Assembly (NCBI GenBank): GCA_963739375.1
Contig: CAVUAF010000014.1
Location: forward strand, 620,001-684,000
From: CAVUAF01 sp963739375
GTDB lineage: Bacteria; Acidobacteriota; Terriglobia; Terriglobales; Acidobacteriaceae
Direction of reading: 5' to 3'
Length of the DNA stretch: 64,000 nucleotides
A program made the position numbers and the translations under genes. Every line of letters begins with the position of its first letter. Within the stretch, counting starts at the first letter, position 1. The notes under the pieces were generated by a model. That model did no database searches and was not told the origin of the DNA. It worked only from the letters and a program-made list of their open reading frames with translations. Positions 16,609 to 25,884 of the stretch are shown here, piece after piece.

Positions 16609-17700
16609 TCAAAAGATCTTGAAGTGGATCACCAGATACTTTTTCGGGTTCTCGCGGATGGCTTTCACCAGGGTGCGCGCCTCGACCAGCATCTGGTCGG
16701 CGTTGGTGTAGAGGGACTCGTCCTTGAGGAGTTTCCCGAAGGTGCCCTGGCCGGCTTCGAGGCGGGTGACCAGTTCGTTGACCTTGGTCATGGTGCTGTC
16801 GAGCTTCTTGGCGAACTCCTCGTCCTTGGCCATTTTGCCGATGGCGCCCTTGCCGGCGTTGATGTCCTCCAGCAGCTTGTTGGCCTTGGCCACCGTAGCG
16901 TTCGCGTTCTCGTAAAGCGACTTGTCCTTGATCAGTTTGCCGACCGTGCCCTCGCCGGCGTTGATCTGGTCCACGATCTTGGTGAGCTTGTCCACCGAGC
17001 TGTTCAGCTTGTTGTACATCTCGTCGCTGGTGATCAGCTTGCCCAGCGACCCCTGCCCGTTCGACACCTGCCCCACCAGCGTCTGCAGCTGCTGCAGCGC
17101 GGAGTTCAGCCGGTTGTAGAGCGTGGGATCGTTGATCATTTTCCCGATCGACCCCTGCCCGCTCTCAATCGTGGTCACGATGCGGTCCATGCGCTGCACC
17201 AGGGTCTGGATGTTCTGCAGCGAGGACTGGCTGGAGCGCACGATGTCCATGATGTCGGGCCGGTCGCGGATGGGCAGCTCGTCGCCGTTCTGCGCGGCCT
17301 GCTTGCATTCCGCTTTCGCCGGATCCAGGTGCGTGCTGTCGATGTCGACGTAGGAGCCGCCAATCACGCCTTCGGTGGCGATGATCGCCTCCGAGCACTT
17401 GAACAGGCTCGCCCCGTACCTGGTGTTCACTTTCATGTTCATGCGCACCGGCGTCATGCCGTGGTTGGGGTCGACGGTGATGCTCTCGACGTTGCCGATG
17501 TCCACGCCCTGCAGGCGCACCGGCACACCCTCGCGCACCCCGCCGGCATTGTCGAAGTAGGCGTGCAGGCGCATGCTGCGCGAAAAGATGCTGGTGGTGC
17601 CGCCCATCAGGAAGATGAGGACGGCTAACGCGATCGCGGCGAAGATGACGGTCAGGCCCACCCGAAGCTGGGCCCATCGCACTTGCTGCTGGCTAGGCAC
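16609..17700 (-). CDS. MlaD/MCE family protein with five C-terminal 34-residue repeats
   Basis: 363 residues from GTG 17700 behind GGGGGGAAG. A single membrane anchor (about 14-33) is followed by an MCE domain (about 40-125; VPVRLQGVDIGNVESITVDP). The C-terminal half holds five repeats starting at 181, 215, 250, 284 and 318 with the core G-x-G-x-x-G-K-x-I-x-D-x-x-L-Y-x-x-x-N, spaced 34-35 residues apart and mostly helical, likely forming an extended tube or coiled coil. MCE proteins bridge inner and outer membranes in lipid transport. The partner ABC genes (mlaE, mlaF) are not adjacent. Confidence 0.9.
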   Translation of the reverse strand: MPSQQQVRWAQLRVGLTVIFAAIALAVLIFLMGGTTSIFSRSMRLHAYFDNAGGVREGVPVRLQGVDIGNVESITVDPNHGMTPVRMNMKVNTRYGASLFKCSEAIIATEGVIGGSYVDIDSTHLDPAKAECKQAAQNGDELPIRDRPDIMDIVRSSQSSLQNIQTLVQRMDRIVTTIESGQGSIGKMINDPTLYNRLNSALQQLQTLVGQVSNGQGSLGKLITSDEMYNKLNSSVDKLTKIVDQINAGEGTVGKLIKDKSLYENANATVAKANKLLEDINAGKGAIGKMAKDEEFAKKLDSTMTKVNELVTRLEAGQGTFGKLLKDESLYTNADQMLVEARTLVKAIRENPKKYLVIHFKIF

Positions 17701-17766
17701 CTTCCCCCCTGCACATTACGGGAAACGCTGGATTTTAACAGAACGGCTTGCCGGACGAGTGCCGCT

Positions 17767-20307
17767 CTAGCCGCGGCGCGAACCGCGGGCTACCAGCGCC
17801 GGCATCGCCAGCACCGCGAGGGCATAGGCCGCCGCTCCCAGGGCCAGCGTCACGTTCAACCCAAAATGGATGGCGACCACCATCGCCAGCACCGAGCCCA
17901 GCACGCTCGCCGCCGCATTCATCGCCCACGCCCATTCCACCAGCGAATCATCGCCGTCGTCGCTGCCCAGCGCGCGCAGTCCCGCCGGAAACGGCATTCC
18001 CATGACAAATCCCAGCGGCGCCAGCAGGGCCCCGGTGAGGAGCAGCTTGAGCGCAAACGGCAGCCCCACCAGCCCCGCCAGCACCCGCGGCAGCAGCCAG
18101 ACGTAAGCCAGCACCAGCCCGATGGTGACGGCCAGCGGCCCGCGCACGCGCCGCGTCTCGTGCAGCCGCTGCCGCGCTGCCAGGCTTCCCGCGCCGCTCG
18201 CCAGCAGCAGCAGGAACACCACCACCGTCAGCGCGTACGTCGGGTGCCCCAGGAACAGCACGAAGCGCTGGATGAACGCAATCTCGATCAGGATGTAGCC
18301 CAGTCCAATGGCGATGAAATAGAGCAAGGCAGTGTAGCGCCGGCCGCCCCGGCCGGCGGCGACGGGCGCAGCCCGTCGGATTTGGTGTACCGCCAGCGGG
18401 ACCACCAGGAACAACGCCACCGCCGCCAGCGAAATCACCAGCACGATTCCCAACACCACGATCCCCAGGTTGATCCGCCAGTCCATCCCCTTGCCGCTGC
18501 CCGCCAGCACCCCGCGCAGCACGTCGCGCGTCTTCAGCGTAAAAAAGAAGAACGGCGCGTCGTCGGTGACCGGAGTGATCTGGTACGGATATTCCTCCTC
18601 GAAGCGGCGTCGCGCGTCTCCCGGCCGCGCCTCGCGATCCGAGGGAGCCCCGATCAACTGGGCGAACGGCAGCGTGGCCTCGGGGTTGGCGCGCCGCTCG
18701 CCGGCCGCGGCCGCGTCGCCGTGTGGCCGGTAGATCAGGAAGAGATTCTGGTTGGCGCGCAGGTGCTGGACCACCGCCTCTTCTTCGGCCGCGGTGAACG
18801 GCGACTTCTTCGCCAGCACCGTCACCGGACGTCCGTCCTCATCCAGCGCGCCATCGGCGACGACGATGAAATGCTGTGCCAAGTCGCGTGCGCCGAACTG
18901 GCTGAGCGCCTCCATCTCCTGCACTACCACCCGCAGCGCCTCCCGCGGCCGCTTGAACTCCCAGCGCGTGATGGCGACGATGCCGTCGGGCTTCAGGTGG
19001 TCGAAATACTCGCGGAAAGCCTCGACGGTATAGAGATTGTTTTCGCTGAGCGCGAACGCGCCCGCCGCGGTCGAGGCCCAGGTGTCCACCAGCGTCATCT
19101 GCACCACGTCGTAGCGGTCGCGGCTGGCGCGCAGGAACGAGCGCCCGTCGCCCACGTGCATGTGCACCTGCGGCAGCTCGTACAGGTGGTACGCGTAGTC
19201 GGCGTAGCGTCCGCGCATGATGGTGTTGGCGATGATGTTGTTGATCTCGATCCCGGTGACGTTCTGGCTGCCGTTAGCGACGGCGCGCAGCACGTCTACC
19301 CCGCCGCCCGGCCCGATGATGGCGTAGTCGCCGCGCGGCCGCAGCACGTTCGCGATGGCCGGCGCCGCCGCCATCAGGTCGCGCCTCCAGTTGTAGCTGG
19401 ATTGCTCGGGAAGCCCTGTCCCGTGCGGCGTGGCGCGGACGTCATCCGCCCAGCGCGCGGGATCCACGTTCATGATCGCGGTGGAGGCGTCGGCGTCAAT
19501 CACGATGTACTTCGACTCCCCGACCTGGTTGACCTCGACGCGCGAGATGGCATTCCACTGGGCGAACAGCATCCACGGCTGGTCCCGGCGCATCCCCTTC
19601 GCGTACACGATGTCCGCCAGCTTGCCGCTGTGGTTCACCGCAATCGCGATCGCCAGCAGCGCCGCCAGCGCCAGCGCCAAGTTGCGCCCTCGCCGGTGCG
19701 GGCTGCCGCCGGTGCGGCTCCACAACGCTCCCGCCACCGCCATCGCCACCGCCGACGCCAGAACGGCGTTCGGCCCGCCAATCCAGTTCAGCAGCGGCAC
19801 CACCGCCAGGCAGGCCAGCGCGCCGCCGATCAGGTCCGCGCCGTACAGCATGCCGGCGCGCCGGTGTTCGCGCGCAAACAGCACGGCAAAGAGCAGCCCG
19901 GTGAAAAAGAACGGCACCGCCGAAGCCAGGTAGATGACGGTTAGCTTGAGGAAGTTCCGCCACCCCAGTTCCAGTGCCACCGGCGTGTGCAGCACCACTT
20001 CGAGGACACCGGCGATGGCCAGCGCATTCACCATGCCCACCGCTGTCCCAATCTGCCGCGTCGCCCAGCGCGCCAGCCGCGCCCGCCCGAGATGCGCGAA
20101 GACGCCCCCGGCGCCCAGCCCGAGCAGCGCAATCGAAATTGCCAGAAACGCGAAGTGGTAGAAGAGGACGACGGAGAACAGCCGCGTCAGCGCCAGTTCC
20201 AGCAGCAGGCTGGCAAAACTGACCAGGCCCACGCCCGCAATCAGCCAACGGTCAAGAGCGGCATCCGGCGCAGCCGTGGGTGGGGGAGCGAGAGCGATTT
20301 CGCTCAT
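17767..20307 (-). CDS. Membrane-embedded spermidine synthase-like protein
   Basis: 846 residues from ATG 20307. The N-terminal about 230 hold six or seven membrane helices, a central soluble part is a Rossmann methyltransferase-like fold (IIGPGGGVDVLRA near residue 330, then VTGIEINNIIA and HVGDGRSFLRAS) as in spermidine synthases, and about 300 C-terminal residues add further membrane helices. It resembles fused MFS/spermidine-synthase proteins common in environmental bacteria, whose real substrates are unknown. Aminopropyl transfer is an inference from the fold only. Confidence 0.8.
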   Translation of the reverse strand: MSEIALAPPPTAAPDAALDRWLIAGVGLVSFASLLLELALTRLFSVVLFYHFAFLAISIALLGLGAGGVFAHLGRARLARWATRQIGTAVGMVNALAIAGVLEVVLHTPVALELGWRNFLKLTVIYLASAVPFFFTGLLFAVLFAREHRRAGMLYGADLIGGALACLAVVPLLNWIGGPNAVLASAVAMAVAGALWSRTGGSPHRRGRNLALALAALLAIAIAVNHSGKLADIVYAKGMRRDQPWMLFAQWNAISRVEVNQVGESKYIVIDADASTAIMNVDPARWADDVRATPHGTGLPEQSSYNWRRDLMAAAPAIANVLRPRGDYAIIGPGGGVDVLRAVANGSQNVTGIEINNIIANTIMRGRYADYAYHLYELPQVHMHVGDGRSFLRASRDRYDVVQMTLVDTWASTAAGAFALSENNLYTVEAFREYFDHLKPDGIVAITRWEFKRPREALRVVVQEMEALSQFGARDLAQHFIVVADGALDEDGRPVTVLAKKSPFTAAEEEAVVQHLRANQNLFLIYRPHGDAAAAGERRANPEATLPFAQLIGAPSDREARPGDARRRFEEEYPYQITPVTDDAPFFFFTLKTRDVLRGVLAGSGKGMDWRINLGIVVLGIVLVISLAAVALFLVVPLAVHQIRRAAPVAAGRGGRRYTALLYFIAIGLGYILIEIAFIQRFVLFLGHPTYALTVVVFLLLLASGAGSLAARQRLHETRRVRGPLAVTIGLVLAYVWLLPRVLAGLVGLPFALKLLLTGALLAPLGFVMGMPFPAGLRALGSDDGDDSLVEWAWAMNAAASVLGSVLAMVVAIHFGLNVTLALGAAAYALAVLAMPALVARGSRRG

Positions 20308-20323
20308 AGCGACCGAGCAGGGA

Positions 20324-20704
20324 TCATTCTTTCTCCAGGATGACAGTGGCGATCGCGTGCTCTTCCGTGTGGGAGAGCGACAGCGAAGCGTGGGTCGCGC
20401 CCAGCCGCGCCGCGAACTCCGCCGCCTTGCCATGGAAGGCGAGCGTCGGCCGCCCCCCGGGGGCGCGCTGCACTTCCACGTCGCGCCACGCGATGCCGCC
20501 GCGCCACCCCGTCCCCAGCGCCTTCAGCGCCGCTTCCTTGGCGGCAAAACGCGCGGCCAGGCGCTCCGCCGCGTTGGCCTTGGAGCGACAGTAGAGGATC
20601 TCGTCCGCGGTGAAGACGCGTTGCAGGAAGCGCTCGCCAAAGCGCTCCACCGCCGCCGCCACCCGCGGCACTTCAACGATGTCGATACCGGTGCCAACGA
20701 TCAC
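20324..20704 (-). CDS. acpS: Holo-[acyl-carrier-protein] synthase
   Basis: 126 residues from GTG 20704. GTGIDIVEV holds the metal-binding Asp, FAAKEAALKALG the catalytic Glu/Lys helix, and SLSHTEEHAIATVI the C-terminal signature. It attaches 4'-phosphopantetheine from CoA to acyl carrier protein. It is downstream of selA, with 16 bases to the next gene on the same strand. Confidence 0.95.
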   Translation of the reverse strand: MIVGTGIDIVEVPRVAAAVERFGERFLQRVFTADEILYCRSKANAAERLAARFAAKEAALKALGTGWRGGIAWRDVEVQRAPGGRPTLAFHGKAAEFAARLGATHASLSLSHTEEHAIATVILEKE

Positions 20705-20790
20705 GCCGACGCGTCCACACGCAAGTTGTTCACGTTACCACAGCGCCGCGCGGGACTCTTGCCGGCAGCTGGTTTCGGCGATCTCGGCGA

Positions 20791-22215
20791 CTACGGCGAT
20801 TCCTTCGCTTCCGCTTCCGCGACTCGGCGCGCCAGCACCGCGTCCTCGTGTGGGCTCACGGTCCGCAGATCGAGCAGCACCCGGCCCTCCTCCACCCGCG
20901 CGATGACCGGCGGCTCGCCGCCGCGTAGCCGGGCGGCCAGTTCGTCGGCGCTGCGGTGCGCGGCGGTGATGGCCACCAGACGTGTGGGCAGCTTTGCGCC
21001 CGGCGCCGCGCCCCCACCCACCACCGATTCGCCATCCACCACCTCGATTTGCAACTGCGGCGCTTGCCGGCGCACTTCCGCCGCCAGCGCCTCCGCCCGC
21101 TGCCCAATCTCCTCGCGGCTGAGGCGCATCATGCGCAGCGCGGGAATCGCGTCGTAATCCTGCTTCACGTACGCGAGCAGCGTCGCCTCGAGCGCCGCAT
21201 AACTCAGCTTGTCCACGCGCAGCGCGCGGAAGAGCGGGTTCTGGCGGATGCGCGCGATCACCTCGGGCCGCCCGCTGAGCAGCCCGGCCTGCGGCCCGCC
21301 CAGCAGCTTGTCGCCGCTGTAGGTGACGACGTCGACGCCGGCGCGCAGCGAATCGACCACCCCGGGCTCGCCCGCCACGCCGAACATCGTCATGTCGACC
21401 AGCGCGCCACTGCCGAGGTCTTCCATGACCGGCAGGTTGCGCCGCCGGCCGAGCGCCACCAGCTCCGCCAGCGACGCCTGCTCCGTGAAGCCGACAATCT
21501 GGAAGTTCGAGCGGTGCACGCGCAGCAACAGCCGCGTGCGCTCGCTGATGGCGCACTCGTAGTCGGCGAGACGCGTGCGGTTCGTGGTGCCCACCTCGCG
21601 CAACACCGCGCCCGATTTTGCCATCACCTCGGGCACGCGAAACGATCCGCCGATTTCCACCAGCTCGCCGCGCGAGACCACCACTTCGCCGCCCTCGGCC
21701 AGCGTGTTGAGCGCCAGCAGGACCGCGGCCGCGTTGTTGTTCACCACCACCGTGCTCACTTCGCCGGAGGCGGCCAGCAGCCGCGCCAACAGCCGCTGCA
21801 CGTGGACGTCGCGCTTGCCGCGCTCCCCGGCGGCGAGGTCGAATTCGAGGTTGGAATACGTGGCCGCGGTTTCGCGAATGTGCTCGATCGCCGCCTCCGC
21901 CAAGGGCGCGCGCCCCAGATTAGTGTGCAGAATCACGCCGGTGGCGTTGATCACCCGGCGCAGCGAATAAGCCAGCGCGCGGCGCAGCTCGCGCTCCACC
22001 GCTTCCGGGATCCCCGCCAGCGCCAGCTCGAGTTGCGGCCCGTCGAGGCGTCCGGCGCCGATCTCCTGGCGGAGCCGCGCCAGCACCGTGCGCGCCGCCT
22101 CGGTCACGGCAGCATGCCCCTCGCGTTGTACGAGTGGCGCCAGCGCCGCCGCGCGCAGCAAGTCATCGACCGCGGGCAGCTGCTGATACAGCTCGGCGGC
22201 ATTGCGCGTCTTCAC
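20791..22215 (-). CDS. selA: L-seryl-tRNA(Sec) selenium transferase
   Basis: 474 residues from GTG 22215, family length. VINATGVILHTNLGRAPL, the glycine-rich ELVEIGGSFRVP, and YSGDKLLGGPQAG with the PLP lysine at 303 are diagnostic. The enzyme converts Ser-tRNA(Sec) to Sec-tRNA(Sec) using selenophosphate. A TATAAT box ends 8 bases before the GTG. selB, selC and selD are not in the window, but this gene implies that UGA can be decoded as selenocysteine in this organism, which bears directly on the in-frame UGA at 39478. Confidence 0.95.
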   Translation of the reverse strand: MKTRNAAELYQQLPAVDDLLRAAALAPLVQREGHAAVTEAARTVLARLRQEIGAGRLDGPQLELALAGIPEAVERELRRALAYSLRRVINATGVILHTNLGRAPLAEAAIEHIRETAATYSNLEFDLAAGERGKRDVHVQRLLARLLAASGEVSTVVVNNNAAAVLLALNTLAEGGEVVVSRGELVEIGGSFRVPEVMAKSGAVLREVGTTNRTRLADYECAISERTRLLLRVHRSNFQIVGFTEQASLAELVALGRRRNLPVMEDLGSGALVDMTMFGVAGEPGVVDSLRAGVDVVTYSGDKLLGGPQAGLLSGRPEVIARIRQNPLFRALRVDKLSYAALEATLLAYVKQDYDAIPALRMMRLSREEIGQRAEALAAEVRRQAPQLQIEVVDGESVVGGGAAPGAKLPTRLVAITAAHRSADELAARLRGGEPPVIARVEEGRVLLDLRTVSPHEDAVLARRVAEAEAKESP

Positions 22216-22223
22216 AGCCGGTG

Positions 22224-22229
22224 ATTATA
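22224..22229 (-). promoter_or_regulatory. -10 box TATAAT of selA (leaderless)
   Basis: Consensus TATAAT on the minus strand, 8 bases before GTG 22215; no ribosome binding site. Confidence 0.55.
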
Positions 22230-22272
22230 GCGATACGGGCGGGTAGGCTCATTCCCCGATTCGCCATGCCCC

Positions 22273-24531
22273 TTACCCCACTTCCACCAGCCCATAGCGT
22301 CGCTGCCAGTGCGCGCGCAGGTGCCGCAGCGCCTGCGCGATCTCTTCTTTTGAAATCTTTTCATTCGGGCCGCTGAGCACCCACGCCGCCTCGCGCTTGG
22401 CGTGCTCCAGGAGTTCACGGTCGCGCAGCAGGTTGGCCACGCGGAAGCTCGGCATCCCCGCCTGCCGCGTCCCGAAAACTTCCCCTGGCCCCCGCAGTTG
22501 CAGGTCGAGTTCGGCAATTTCGAAGCCGTCCTGCGTTCGGACCATGGCGTCGAGGCGGGTCTCGGCCTCTTCGGTCACCTTGCCGCCGGTGATCAGCACG
22601 CAGTACGACTTCGCGCTGCCGCGCCCGATGCGGCCCCGCAATTGATGCAGCTGCGCGAGTCCAAAGCGTTCCGCGTGTTCCACCACCATGACCGTCGCAT
22701 TCGCCACGTCCACTCCGACCTCAATCACCGTGGTGGAAACCAGCACCTGGATTTCGCCGGCCAGGAAACGGCGCATGACCGCGTCCTTCTCTTCCGCGTC
22801 GAGCCGCCCGTGCAGCAGTCCCACCCGCAACTCGGGAAAGATCTTTTTGCTCAGCTTTGCGAACATCTGTTCGGCGGCCTTCAGGGTCGCCCCGGGTTTC
22901 TTTTCTCCGGGCATCGCGAAGCCCAGGTCGGGCTGCTCGTCGTCGCGCCCCTCGATCACGGGATACACCACGTACGCCTGCCGCCCCGCCGCCACCTGCT
23001 TGCGCACGAACTCCCACACCTCGTCGCTGCGCTCGTCGCTGACGCGCCGCGTCACGATCGGCGTGCGCCCGGGCGGCAGTTCGTCGAGCACGCTGACGTC
23101 GAGGTCACCATAAATGGTGAGCGCGAGCGTGCGCGGGATGGGCGTCGCGGTCATCACCAGCACGTCCGGTTCCCCGGCCGTGTCTCCCGGCTTCTTCATC
23201 AGCTTGAGCCGCTGCATCACCCCGAAGCGGTGCTGCTCGTCCACGACGACCAGCCCCAGCCGCGCGAACTCCACCTGCTCCTGGATGAGCGCGTGCGTCC
23301 CAATCACCAGCTGCACCTGGCCGCGCCCCACGTGCCGCCGGATGTCGCGCTTCTGCTCCTGCTCCAGTGACCCGGTCAGCAGCGCCACGCGATACCCCGT
23401 GGGCTCCAGGATGCGGCGCGCCGAAAGATAGTGCTGCGTGGCCAGGATTTCCGTGGGCGCCATCAGCGCGACCTGGTAACCGTTTTCCATGGCGATGATG
23501 GCCGCCTGCAGCGCCACGATGGTCTTGCCCGACCCGACGTCGCCTTGCAGCAGCCGCCGCATGGGCGCGGGCTGCGCCATGTCGGCCGCGATCTCGCCCA
23601 GCACCCGCTTTTGCGCCGCCGTGGGATGAAACGGCAGGATGCGCTTGATCGCCGCCCGCACCTTGTCGTCGAGCGCAAACGCGATGCCCGGTTGCGCCCG
23701 CACCCGCCGCCGCTTCAGTTCCAGCCCCAGCTCCAGAAAAAACAGCTCCTCGAAGATGAGCCGCCGCTGCGCCGGGCTGCGCCGCTCCTCGAGCTGCTGC
23801 AGGCTTTCTCCGGGATCGGGCCAGTGCACCTGCCACAGCGCCTCGCGCCGCGGCATCAGTTGCAGGCGCGCGCGCACCGCGCCTGGGATCGCGTCTTCCA
23901 CCTCCGGCGTCAGCAACTCCAACACGCCGTGGATCACCCGCCGGAACCAGCGCGACGTCAGCTTCCCCTGCGCCGCCGATTCGTAAATGGGCACGATGCG
24001 CCCGATCTCCAGGGAATCCGCGGCGGCGTTTTCCGCCTCCGGGCCTTCGCTCAGGATCTCGAACTGCGGCTGATGCAGCAGCAGTCCGCCGCGCCGCTCA
24101 TCCGCTTCGACCTTCCCGTACAGCGCCACCATCTGCCCGGGCTGAAACTTGTCTTTCAGGTAAGCGCCGTTGAACCAGAGGCATTTCAGGGTGGGGCGCC
24201 GCGGCATCATGCCGGCGCGGAACATCGGCTGCTGCGCCTCCGGCGGCGGCGCGGCCGCGGGCTTCGTTCCGCCGGCCTCCCCTACCGTCATCTCGAAGAT
24301 AGGCATGCGGCGGGTGCGGAAGAGGCCGGAAGAGCGCACTTCCGCAATCAGCCCGGCCATTTCCCCCGGCCGCAGCTCGCTGATTGTGCGCGGGTTCACC
24401 CGGTCTTCGTAGCGGAACGGCAGGTAGTAGAGCAGGTCCTCGACGGTGCTGACGCCCTTGGCGGCCAGCAATTCGGCAATGCGCGGACCCACGCCGCGCG
24501 CGTACTGCACCGAGGTGTGCAGCTCCAGCAT
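22273..24531 (-). CDS. recG: ATP-dependent DNA helicase RecG
   Basis: 752 residues from ATG 24531. An N-terminal wedge domain (OB fold, about 60-180) is followed by helicase motifs: GDVGSGKTIVALQAA (Walker A), MAPTEILATQHY, DEQHRFGVMQR (DEQH box), TATPIPRTLALTIYGDLDVS, and EVGVDVANATVMVVEHAERFGLAQLHQLRGRIGRG. RecG remodels stalled forks and branched DNA. An in-frame ATG at 24549 is possible, but a TACTAT box ends 8 bases before 24531, favouring the shorter form. Confidence 0.95.
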   Translation of the reverse strand: MLELHTSVQYARGVGPRIAELLAAKGVSTVEDLLYYLPFRYEDRVNPRTISELRPGEMAGLIAEVRSSGLFRTRRMPIFEMTVGEAGGTKPAAAPPPEAQQPMFRAGMMPRRPTLKCLWFNGAYLKDKFQPGQMVALYGKVEADERRGGLLLHQPQFEILSEGPEAENAAADSLEIGRIVPIYESAAQGKLTSRWFRRVIHGVLELLTPEVEDAIPGAVRARLQLMPRREALWQVHWPDPGESLQQLEERRSPAQRRLIFEELFFLELGLELKRRRVRAQPGIAFALDDKVRAAIKRILPFHPTAAQKRVLGEIAADMAQPAPMRRLLQGDVGSGKTIVALQAAIIAMENGYQVALMAPTEILATQHYLSARRILEPTGYRVALLTGSLEQEQKRDIRRHVGRGQVQLVIGTHALIQEQVEFARLGLVVVDEQHRFGVMQRLKLMKKPGDTAGEPDVLVMTATPIPRTLALTIYGDLDVSVLDELPPGRTPIVTRRVSDERSDEVWEFVRKQVAAGRQAYVVYPVIEGRDDEQPDLGFAMPGEKKPGATLKAAEQMFAKLSKKIFPELRVGLLHGRLDAEEKDAVMRRFLAGEIQVLVSTTVIEVGVDVANATVMVVEHAERFGLAQLHQLRGRIGRGSAKSYCVLITGGKVTEEAETRLDAMVRTQDGFEIAELDLQLRGPGEVFGTRQAGMPSFRVANLLRDRELLEHAKREAAWVLSGPNEKISKEEIAQALRHLRAHWQRRYGLVEVG

Positions 24532-24539
24532 CCCGCGCG

Positions 24540-24545
24540 ATAGTA
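24540..24545 (-). promoter_or_regulatory. -10 box TACTAT of recG (leaderless)
   Basis: TACTAT on the minus strand, 8 bases before ATG 24531. Confidence 0.4.
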
Positions 24546-24587
24546 GCATCGGAACGGGCGCCCTGTTCTTTCGTGCCCTTGGTGCCT

Positions 24588-24785
24588 ATGCTCCGCCCGT
24601 GGCTGCGTGCGTTCGGCGCCGTGCTCATCGGCAACGCGATCTACTTCGCGCTGCTGCTGCCGCGTCTGCCGCTGCCGGCGCGCCATGAGCCCTTCCATCT
24701 CGACCTCGGGCTGTTGCTCGACGCCGCGCTCTGCGCCGCCGCCTATCTGGCCATCCTCCGGCTCGACCGTCCGCGCCGCCCCTGA
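24588..24785 (+). CDS. Small membrane protein, function unknown
   Basis: 65 residues from ATG 24588: a basic start, two hydrophobic segments (AFGAVLIGNAIYFALLL and LGLLLDAALCAAAYLAIL) joined by a loop, and a basic tail. This gives a plausible helical hairpin with both ends in the cytoplasm. It is divergent from recG by about 55 bases. No family recognised. Confidence 0.5.
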   Translation: MLRPWLRAFGAVLIGNAIYFALLLPRLPLPARHEPFHLDLGLLLDAALCAAAYLAILRLDRPRRP

Positions 24786-24798
24786 TGGATGGCTGGCC

Positions 24799-24828
24799 CG
24801 AATCGCAAATCGCAATCAGAAATCGCCC
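24799..24828. repeat. Short tandem array (AATCGCA)n
   Basis: Imperfect 7-mers (GAATCGC, AAATCGC, AATCAGA, AATCGCC) begin 13 bases after the stop of the small membrane protein gene. Confidence 0.5.
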
Positions 24829-24916
24829 ATGAGACCGCGGCTTTTCGGTTGCCAGCGCGCGGAAATCACGCGAAAATACCGCAGCTTCCCCAGGCCTTAC
24901 CGCTGACGCCACCCGC

Positions 24917-25873
24917 ATGAATACTGTCGAAGTCACTGGCATCCGCAAGCAATACGACAGCTTTGTCGCCGTCGACGAGCTCTCTTTCAAGATCGCTTCC
25001 GGCGACATTTTTGGGCTGCTGGGCCCCAACGGCGCCGGCAAGACCACCAGCATCCGCATGATGATCGGCATCACCCTGCCTGACGCCGGCGAGGTGCGGC
25101 TCTTCGGCCGGCCCTTCCAGCGCGAGCAGTTGCAGCGCGTCGGCTACCTCCCCGAGGAGCGCGGGCTGTACCGCAAGATGACGGTGCTCGACCAGCTCGT
25201 GTTCTTCGCCCGCCTGCACGGCGTCAGCTCCCTCGACGCGCACACCAAGGCGGTCGCCTGGTGCCGGCGGCTGGAGATCGCCGACTGGCTGCAGAAAAAG
25301 GTCGAGGAGCTCTCCAAGGGCATGCAGCAGAAAATCCAGTTCATCGCCGCGCTGCTCCACGAGCCCGACTTCATCATCATGGACGAGCCCTTCTTCGGCC
25401 TCGATCCCATCAATGCCACGCTGCTCAAGGACGTCCTGCTGGAGCTGAAGAAGTCCGGCAAAACCATTCTCTTTTCCACCCATCGCATGGACCAGGTGGA
25501 GAAGCTCTGCGACGCCATCTGCCTCATCGATCACGGCCGCAGCGTGCTCCAGGGAGAGCTGCGCGAGGTCAAATCGCGCTGGGGACGCAAGGACATCCAG
25601 ATTGAATACGACGGCGATCCCAAGTTCCTCGCCGAAGCCGGGCACCTCATCAACAACTCCAACGACTACGGTAACTATGTCGAGGTGCGCCTGCGCGAGG
25701 GCGCCGATGCCCAGGAATTGCTCCGCCTGGCGGCCTCCCGCGTGCGCGTCAACCGCTTCGAGCTGATGGAACCGTCGCTGGAACAGATTTTCATTGAAAC
25801 CGTCGGCAAAACGAAGGCAGTTGCCGCCGGTCTGCTAGAAGCTAGAAACTCGAAACTAGAAACTAGAAACTAG
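24917..25873 (+). CDS. ABC transporter ATP-binding protein (NatA-like)
   Basis: 318 residues. Walker A is LLGPNGAGKTTSIRMM, the signature is the variant ELSKGMQQK, Walker B IIMDEPFFGLDP, and the switch His is in LFSTHRMDQVE. A C-terminal extension (about 220-305) is typical of exporters pairing with ABC-2 permeases. The last dozen codons and the stop are made from the heptamer array at 25834-25879, giving the tail LEARNSKLETRN. The permease follows after 11 bases, so they form one unit. Confidence 0.9.
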   Translation: MNTVEVTGIRKQYDSFVAVDELSFKIASGDIFGLLGPNGAGKTTSIRMMIGITLPDAGEVRLFGRPFQREQLQRVGYLPEERGLYRKMTVLDQLVFFARLHGVSSLDAHTKAVAWCRRLEIADWLQKKVEELSKGMQQKIQFIAALLHEPDFIIMDEPFFGLDPINATLLKDVLLELKKSGKTILFSTHRMDQVEKLCDAICLIDHGRSVLQGELREVKSRWGRKDIQIEYDGDPKFLAEAGHLINNSNDYGNYVEVRLREGADAQELLRLAASRVRVNRFELMEPSLEQIFIETVGKTKAVAAGLLEARNSKLETRN

Positions 25874-25879
25874 AAACTG
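25834..25879 (+). repeat. Heptanucleotide tandem array (CTAGAAA)n spanning a stop codon
   Basis: Five to six units of CTAGAAA, the reverse complement of the unit at 5081, cover the end of the ATPase gene. The stop TAG at 25871-25873 is part of a repeat unit, and the array also forms the space before the permease gene. Confidence 0.85.
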
Positions 25880-25884
25880 CTTTT

